Positions 30,458 through 37,230 of a DNA stretch of 37,230 bases are shown here, in pieces. This DNA comes from Bigelowiella natans CCMP2755 (Eukaryota; Cercozoa; Chlorarachniophyceae). Position 1 is the first letter of the stretch, and every line of letters starts with the position of its first letter. A program made the translations under genes and the position numbers. Below the pieces are notes generated by a model. That model made no database searches. It was not told the origin of the DNA and saw nothing but the letters and a program-made list of their open reading frames with translations. The stretch is from the NCBI GenBank assembly GCA_000320545.1, contig ADNK01002977.1, positions 1-37,230 on the forward strand, given 5' to 3'.

Positions 30458-30803
30458 TTAGAGCACAATCCTTGGTGGCGGCCCCGCCGGAGTCCCTACT
30501 GCTGCCTTATTCTTATTATCCCCCTCTTCTGCTACGATCTTGCTTGATTTTGCTGCTGTTTCGCGATGAGAAGCAGAATCGGTTTCCCTGGAGATCAATC
30601 CGCCCCCAAAGTACCCACCATCTCTCAGGCCAAAGCTCTGGTCATCGCTTGATGAGCCTGTAGCAGCAGAGGAGGTGAGGGCTGAGATATTTCTTGTGGT
30701 TGGTACAGAACTACAATTGCACTTGCCTGAAGGATGCTTTGTTCGCATTTTCTGCCGCCGGGATGGTCCTGGGGGCCGCTTATTGAAGATTGAACTACCG
30801 ATC

Positions 30804-30844
<41 letters not shown>

Positions 30845-33800
30845 GGGGTTGGAGAGGATAGAGATGGAGAGATTGGGTAATTAGGAATCTACTACATTGG
30901 TAATGACGATATCATTAAGAATAGAAGACAGATCACTTAGTACAACCAACTCGCGAAGAAACAAGAGAGTGGGTGTTTCTTTCATTGAGAGTGAATGATC
31001 GATCGACCGATGACCTTGGCGATAAAGGAGTCGTTGTTGCCGTGTTGACCGATGATACTGGAGAGTAGTTTACTGATCGTGGTGTCCCCACCCCACCCTT
31101 CTCGGAAGTGCCGAGTAGCGTGACATCGAAGAGAGCGCACACGGGCTTGTGATCACTCTCTGTGACAGTGGATATACCTGATGATGACGGAAATAATAAT
31201 AAGAGGCAACATTTCATGAGATGCTATTTAAAGTAAGCTGACGGCATTAGAGATTGTTATTCTACGACTGACTTCTATAGAAGCGCTGCAAAACTGTGCA
31301 CACTCTTTGGTCACGCCACCTATGTGAGAAGAAGAACACAGAAGGAAAAGAATAATTAGGGGGTGAGCAGAGAAGAATAGCAAGATAATGACGACGAGCC
31401 AAGGCGCTGTTGTTACCATAGAATCCTATCACACCACGCAGGAACCCTCTTCTCATTATACGTGTTCGTTCCGACTTTAAACTTGAACGTTGGTGGGAAA
31501 TGGATAGGCCCCTGTGAGATGATGATTCACATTCATACCTCTCATTTCTTGATAATGGCTACACGATGTGTTTGTATATATATTCATATGGACACATCGC
31601 CGTTCCCAAACAGCACTTTTGTTGATAATGATAATAGACGAGACTACCTCTGTGAAGCGTAGAAACACTTTCCCCTCGGCACGTTGCTTGGTGAGTTGTT
31701 CGAACGATATTAGGCTAGACCAGTCGGCCTTCTCAATCAGCTTTTTCACTGTTGCGGTAGAGGAGGGAGGGGAGGAGGGGGGGGAGAGGTTTATAACTAA
31801 AAGAAGAGATGGATGTGCTATTTTGTACACTGATACAGAAGAAGAAAAAGATTGAGAGAAGTCTTGAGGAAGAAATCTCATGAATATATGTTCTTAAGGT
31901 AATATAGAAACAAACAAGCTGCTCTCCTCCCCATCTCCCTTCCCCCAACTTCTCTACTAACTACTACCTATGTTGGCGCCTTTGATATCGATACGATAGT
32001 TGAGGTCACCCATGCAGAATATGATCTCGTCAAGGCCGTGTTCCGACGGATCGACGCAAAAACGTCGCCATATCTGTGATGATAGGAACTCAGTTGGACG
32101 ATGACGATGATGATAATGACGATGACAATGATGATGACGATGACGACGACGAGGGTTGGTTGCTGCTCGTAAAATCATCAATCATCGAGAATTCATGAGT
32201 TGAGAAAGACTTCACTACTTCTCTCATGCATGGGAAACATACACTGAAAGTTCTCTTTGGGACGAGGAGAAGCATGGGAAATCAGTGGACAGTGTAAAAA
32301 GTAGCAGCAGCAGTAGTAGTAGTAGTAGTCGTCATCGTCGTTCTACTACTTTGTTTAAGTCTCGGTTGCGTGCCTCCACGTTCTGCTGGTGAGCTGTCAG
32401 ATGGCAATTTAGCACCATGAATCTAACACAACATTTATTATCACCGTGTAGTAGCAGGATGTGAGAAGAATTAGCTGCGCAACATATGATCACGAGACAA
32501 TAACGAAGACGAACAAATTTCATTGCACCCCCCCCCCCTTTCCCCATTTCACTTTCACCCTCCTCCTCCTCCTATACTGCTGCTGCTGCTGCTGCTTTCA
32601 TACCTATGACCATACACTCTGAACCTGGCTGCGACCGAGCCTTTGTTCCCACCAACGCCTATTTATCATGTTAAATATCAAATCGATTAGGATTAGAACG
32701 ATGGTTGCATGGTAAAGAGGGCTGCTGTTGCTGCCGCTGCTGCTGATGATGATGCTCGTGATGACGTTGATTGATGACACCAGCATGCACAGATGTCTGC
32801 CGCACTTGCTCACCACCCGTTGTTCTCTCTTTGCCAACACAAGAAATTTTAAAAAATGAGATAAAAATTGAAACTTCTCTCACCCATTACGCCGACGCCA
32901 ACGGTGTATTCATGGACCCCATCCATGTTAATAGCGACTTGCGCTGTCGCATAAACGAGCAGCAACATCCCGACAAGGTGCGTTTTAACGACTAGCCGAT
33001 AAGCCCCTAGCAAATAAGATGAATGAAATAACAACGATGATGATGATGATGATGATGATGATGACGATGATGATGACGGCCAACAATAGCAGTGAAGATA
33101 CTGATATGTACATGCATGCGATGACGCAATGAATGTGTGAGCAGGATAATGAAATTATACCTTTTGGCGCAGTAACCCTGAGAGCCTGTTCAATAGCTCG
33201 CTGCCAAGGCCGGGACACATCACGGTTTAGCAGCACCTCTCGTGCCTATTGTGCAAGCAGCAACAGCATGTGAGAGTAGATAATGATTCATGAAACAGGA
33301 GGAGGAGCAGAACAACTGGCACCACTACTTGTACTAATATTACTATTACTACCAAACTCTTCTCTACCTTGAGCTCTACGGTTTCTTGTAGACCTATGAT
33401 GTACAAGTCGGCTTGAAATCTTTGCCTCTCATCATCACCCCCCCCTCCATCCTCTATCCCAGCGCCGTTCATCGTGCTACTGCCGTCGTCCTCGTTTTGG
33501 CGATAATAGCCATTGTTATTTCTACTTTTTCCATCGCCCTCGCCTCCTCCCTTCGTATCAGCATTGTAGTAGGTTCTGCTCCCTGCTGTACCACTCTCAC
33601 CACTCAACCACAGCTCCAAAGCTTTCCTCGACGGTATTTGCGCATTGCAATTCCACGTCGCGGAAAAGACCGTCAGGTTTTTATTTTCCTTGGCCATGGG
33701 AACAGGGACAAAAGAACGCGATATCTGTAGGTATTATCACCGTCATCGATTGATTATTAATTACCAACAGAGTGTAGTATAAGGGATGATACGGTAGGAT

Positions 33801-34206
33801 GATGTAATTGTTGTATGTAGGAGCAAGGAGAAGACTTGGAAAAGTAAGAGGAAATTAGTTAAAGCTTAATATAAAAATTGTTAAAGCTAATATCAGGATT
33901 CATCATGTTAGGAAGGTGTTTTGGTTTGATTCTTGACTTGACTCTATTCACCCCCTCCATCCCTCTTCCTCCCCCATCCATCTACCCTTTCTGTTCTCTC
34001 TCTCTCTCTCTTCTATCTCCTACAGCTCATCGTACATTCATATCGGGATTTCCATTAGTTGGAGTTGTTGTTTTCGATGTCCCCCCTATCGCGCGCGGAT
34101 ATTTGAAGAACTCACGATTGCGCTGGTGACCGCTACGATTGGGGGGGGTACCCGCCACGCTGTGAGGAATGCGACCATCAACAAGAACAGCCTGGAATAC
34201 AATAAG

Positions 34207-34250
<44 letters not shown>

Positions 34251-35429
34251 AGAGAATGGGATAATTAGGATACGACAACGGCATCAATTAGGTCACTGTA
34301 TCTTCGATTATCATCATCATCATCATCATCACCATGATCTACCGTCACAGCCCTTCTCCGTTCCATCGCAGTTCTAAAGGACGATGCACAATCAGCGCTC
34401 GATGCCCTTATTCGTGAGGATTGGTCTCCCCCTGATGCTGGAGTTGCTATTCCCGTCATCGGATTATTAGCTTTGCTATTCGGGGTGATCGGACGGTGTC
34501 TTCTACCCCTTCCTCGCGATGCCGCTCTCCCCACAGAGCTCGATCTACCCGCGGATGATGTTGATGATGACTCAGCACCCTTCCCCGATGAAGCCCCGCA
34601 GCATTTTCTGAGCTTGCTCTCCCACATGTCCCTCTCCTTGGAGGTGGGGGCTAGGTACTCTATCTGCATCCCTGATGACTTTATCGAAAACCAGCACTCG
34701 AGGTGCTCCTCCTCCAGCTCATCCTCTCGGGGCATGATGGCAAAGGCCTTGAGAGCGTGAGAATGCACTGGCTTCACGTTGTTCCCTGAGGAGGTTTGGT
34801 ACTCCGCGAGCTTGTACTTACCATCCACCATCTAACGCCGCCGAGTTAATTAATAACAACAACAACAATACAACAACAACATATGTTACCTTGTACGATG
34901 AAGACAGCAACAACAACTAATATCTTTATACAAATTCTATTCCCTCTCCCCCCCCTCTGTCGCTCTTTATTAATCACAACCTGAAGCTCGATCCTGCGTT
35001 CCTTGAAGTCCTTAACGTCAGAGTTGTACTTTTTCTTTTCACCTCCTAACCCTATCGTCACACCTATTCTCTTCTTGCCCGACGTATGATAATGGTGTCC
35101 CTTACTACTACTGCTGGTCCCCCACACCCTTCTCCTTCTCTTTCGCACGCCAACAACGCCTGACGCTAGCAAGAATGGAGTCTTGTAGTTGTACAAGCTC
35201 TCGGATTGGAAGAACACCTTGCCTGATATTACACCAGTCGCAGTAGTAGTAGTAGTAGTAGTAGTAGTAGCAGTAGTAGAGGTAACGGCGATAAATATAG
35301 TCAGAAAGCTAGTAGACAATCTCTCTCTCTCTCAGTACACATATATTTTCCAGCACAAGAACAAGGCCGTCGCTCATCACCCTTCTAGATGTTGTATCAT
35401 ATTGCACGCGGTAGTAGGATGGTAGTAGC

Positions 35430-35460
<31 letters not shown>

Positions 35461-35859
35461 CCTTGCTTCTTCTCGAGTCGTGTCTTGAAGGAAGGGGTGA
35501 TGAGCTTATGCTCCAACAGCAATTGCCCTATCTGCAATGATGTGTGTTTTGATTGATTGATTGGTTTTTACTACGGGATGATGGTGATGATGATACATAA
35601 GCAAACAACTCATTTTTTCCCCGATGATGTTTCCTATCACAGTTGTGCATCATGCCATCCTTGAACTTTTTCCTCTTCTACTTATGATTCACTTCTCTAC
35701 TACACGCTACTGCCTCTACTACCACTCAGTATCAACACTTTGTAATAATAATGCTGCTGCTGCTGCTGCTGCGTTGTACAGGGACACTACTACTGCTTTC
35801 TCGAATGACCGATTATCCTCCACCCCCACAAAATATACATGGCAGCATGCACGGATGAT

Positions 35860-35893
<34 letters not shown>

Positions 35894-36598
35894 ACACTCC
35901 TCTCTTGAAGAGTACTACTTACTCACTCGCTTACTCACTTACTCACCCCCTCTGCTTGTTCCAATGTGTGGATATCTTCGGAGTCAGCCAACAGCCACAA
36001 TATCATTGCACCCCCCGAGAAGCATTTCTTGTACGCCTTCGATCCAAACATGTGCGTGTGCGGCTTTAGCCTGTAGTAAGGTGCAACGACATGTATATCA
36101 GTCCTTTGGCCCCCTTTCATTCGTTGTTGTGCTCTCTTCCCTCCCTCTTGTCCTCCTCCTTCCCCCTTCATCATAAAAACAACCCATTCACTATGCCGTG
36201 ACTTACTCTAATGCTGCACGTCTGGCCATCGTATCGAGGTCAAATGCTGACCATTCTCTCTTCTTCTGCTGCTGCTGCGGCTGCTGGTGGTGGGGAGGAG
36301 GCTGCTGCTGTGAAGACGATGCGTCTAGGAACAAACACAACACAACCACAACCACAATCATATACGATGACGAAAGGGACAAAGATGATGATGCTGATGG
36401 TGATGATGATGATAAGGGTAAGAGTAAAATAGGAACAGGGGGGAGGAGGGGGAGGAGGGGGAGATTTGTTTACCACCGCTGACATGTGTTATATTGCTTA
36501 TGTTGGTTTGGACGCGCTGATGAGCAGCCCTTCTACGCGCACGTGGCCGTCTCTCTGCGAATGCAATATTTTAAGAGAGGAAACAAGAAGGATATCAT

Positions 36599-36636
<38 letters not shown>

Positions 36637-36663
36637 GATCATATCTCACTTATAAATAACAAC

Positions 36664-36697
<34 letters not shown>

Positions 36698-37126
36698 CAT
36701 CACACATACGGCTGCTGTTGCTGCCGCTGCTTGCATAGTCCGCAGCATTGGCATTGTTGTAGGCACGAGACGGTGACACCCCAGGAGAGTGATGCACAGC
36801 ATGGCTTATCACGGACGCGAATTGTGAGTATCTTGCCTGAAGAGGAGGGCAATAATGGATCATGATGATGATGAGGATAAGGGTTGTTGTTGTTGCTGCT
36901 GTTGTATAATGCCGAGCTAATGATAATGATGATGATGATGATGATAACCACATCGTCGATTATCATTCCCCCCCCCCCCCTTGTGAATAGTGTTTTTTTA
37001 TCACAAAACGCAACAAGGCTTAATCACACCTGCTTTATGGAAGCTGTACGCGGTGTCTCATCTTGCTGTTGTTGCTCTTGCTTCAAGGAATTCAGATTCT
37101 TCGTTTTGTCAAAGGATTTGATTTGA
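30458..37126 (-). CDS. Inositol polyphosphate 5-phosphatase with DEP and PH domains (5' end beyond the window)
   Basis: Removes the 5-phosphate from inositol phosphates or phosphoinositides at membranes. Nineteen exons keep phase: 37126-37030, 36836-36706, 36552-36514, 36070-35947, 35531-35462, 35222-34981, 34831-34280, 34191-34036, 33724-33368, 33245-33161, 33006-32884, 32658-32604, 32422-32350, 32073-31968, 31748-31648, 31511-31417, 31319-31273, 31177-30937, 30803-30458; about 1013 residues here. A DEP domain ([34 protein letters not shown]) precedes a PH-like region ending [17 protein letters not shown]. The catalytic domain has [107 protein letters not shown] and [15 protein letters not shown] Ser/Thr-rich tail without a CAAX box ends the protein. 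No start codon is identified. Confidence 0.9.
30806..30842. repeat. GA microsatellite forming the polypyrimidine tract of the last 5-phosphatase intron
   Basis: On the minus strand this is an uninterrupted CT run directly before the CAG acceptor of the exon starting at 30803, so the microsatellite itself serves as the polypyrimidine tract. Confidence 0.8.
34208..34249. repeat. GA microsatellite upstream of a 5-phosphatase splice acceptor
   Basis: Reads as CT repeats on the minus strand and ends 17 bases before the acceptor of the exon starting at 34191. Confidence 0.8.
35242..35460. repeat. GTA/TAC microsatellites in a 5-phosphatase intron
   Basis: Two GTA runs (35242-35280 and 35424-35460). 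The second abuts the donor of the exon ending at 35462, so on the minus strand the intron opens with GTACTACTAC and has many shifted GT dinucleotides. Confidence 0.75.
35861..35890. repeat. AC microsatellite in a 5-phosphatase intron
   Basis: Fifteen AC repeats inside the intron 35946-35532; a GCT run lies at 35753-35772 in the same intron. Confidence 0.8.
36601..36700. repeat. Inverted CAT/ATG microsatellite pair inside one short intron
   Basis: About 12 CAT triplets (36601-36636) are followed, after some 28 bases, by about 11 ATG triplets (36665-36698). The two arms are complementary and fill most of the 153-base intron 36705-36553 of the 5-phosphatase gene, so the transcript could form a hairpin of about 30 base pairs within the intron. 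Confidence 0.8.
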
Positions 37127-37230
37127 CTGAAAATTGATCTTCTCCTGCTCGATAGCTCCTGGTGATTTAGAAAACAGAGGGGAGAGGAAGGAAGAGAAGG
37201 AAAGAGGAGGAGGAGAAGGAGGAGGGGGAG
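37127..37230. other. Right edge, probable 5-phosphatase intron
   Basis: The exon starting at 37126 has a good acceptor and needs one base of a codon from an upstream exon that is not in the window. The remaining sequence is purine-rich on the plus strand (a pyrimidine tract in the transcript), consistent with intron. Confidence 0.5.

Noticed and set aside
34473-34760. Plus-strand frame of 95 codons.
   Set aside because: Antisense shadow of the PH-domain exon of the 5-phosphatase.
36601-36700. CAT/ATG triplet runs considered as a CRISPR-like or regulatory array.
   Set aside because: They are ordinary microsatellites inside an intron, with no unique spacers; the only structured property is the inverted pairing noted above.
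1-37230. Search for a bacterial-type system, CRISPR array, integrase, toxin or viral gene.
   Set aside because: All recognisable genes are spliced eukaryotic genes. I saw no such element on either strand.

Overview
The window is nuclear DNA of an intron-dense eukaryote. Every recognisable protein is split into short exons (18 to 560 bases) separated by GT-AG introns of roughly 50 to 1000 bases, and reading frame and splice phase can be followed across almost all of them. Introns and spacers are crowded with microsatellites (CAT/ATG, GA, CA, TA, GTA, TGC runs), and some runs are translated as Ser, Gln, Gly or Asn tracts. Gene content (cytosolic chaperonin, rRNA methyltransferase-like protein, DHHC acyltransferase, DEP/PH 5-phosphatase, tyrosine-kinase-like domain, secreted superoxide reductase) fits a microbial eukaryote, perhaps an alga or other protist, or an early holozoan. 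I cannot place it more precisely.

Layout. Left edge: N-terminus of an unidentified minus-strand protein (1-183), then a BMT5-like rRNA methyltransferase (minus, 780-2369) and a flavin amine oxidase (minus, 4472-8411). A 418-base divergent spacer leads to a plus-strand fusion of a GIDE/MULAN-type domain to a protein kinase (8830-11392), followed by a DHHC palmitoyltransferase (plus, 12726-14289). Next on the minus strand come a dithiol glutaredoxin (15783-16426) and a DUF6787 membrane protein (16390 to about 17640), which overlap slightly. A 10-exon multi-pass membrane protein (plus, 18179-22420) is followed by a signal-peptide-bearing superoxide reductase (minus, 23673-24899), chaperonin subunit CCT3 (plus, 26335-29258) and a DEP-PH-inositol polyphosphate 5-phosphatase (minus, 30458 to beyond 37126) that runs off the right edge.

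There is no operon logic. Several genes share themes of membrane attachment and redox or phosphoinositide signalling, but I see no evidence of one pathway. Gene-free spacers, especially the 3'-to-3' ones, carry a different sequence style: TGCATG/CTAGC-rich palindromes, hairpin-like repeats and a dispersed repeat found in two inverted copies.

Most notable points: the GIDE-kinase fusion with an acylation-type N-terminus and altered kinase motifs; the secreted superoxide reductase; the DEP-PH-5-phosphatase architecture; and three independent tandem duplications that each copy a 5' splice site. A few one-base frame conflicts could be real lesions or residual assembly indels.
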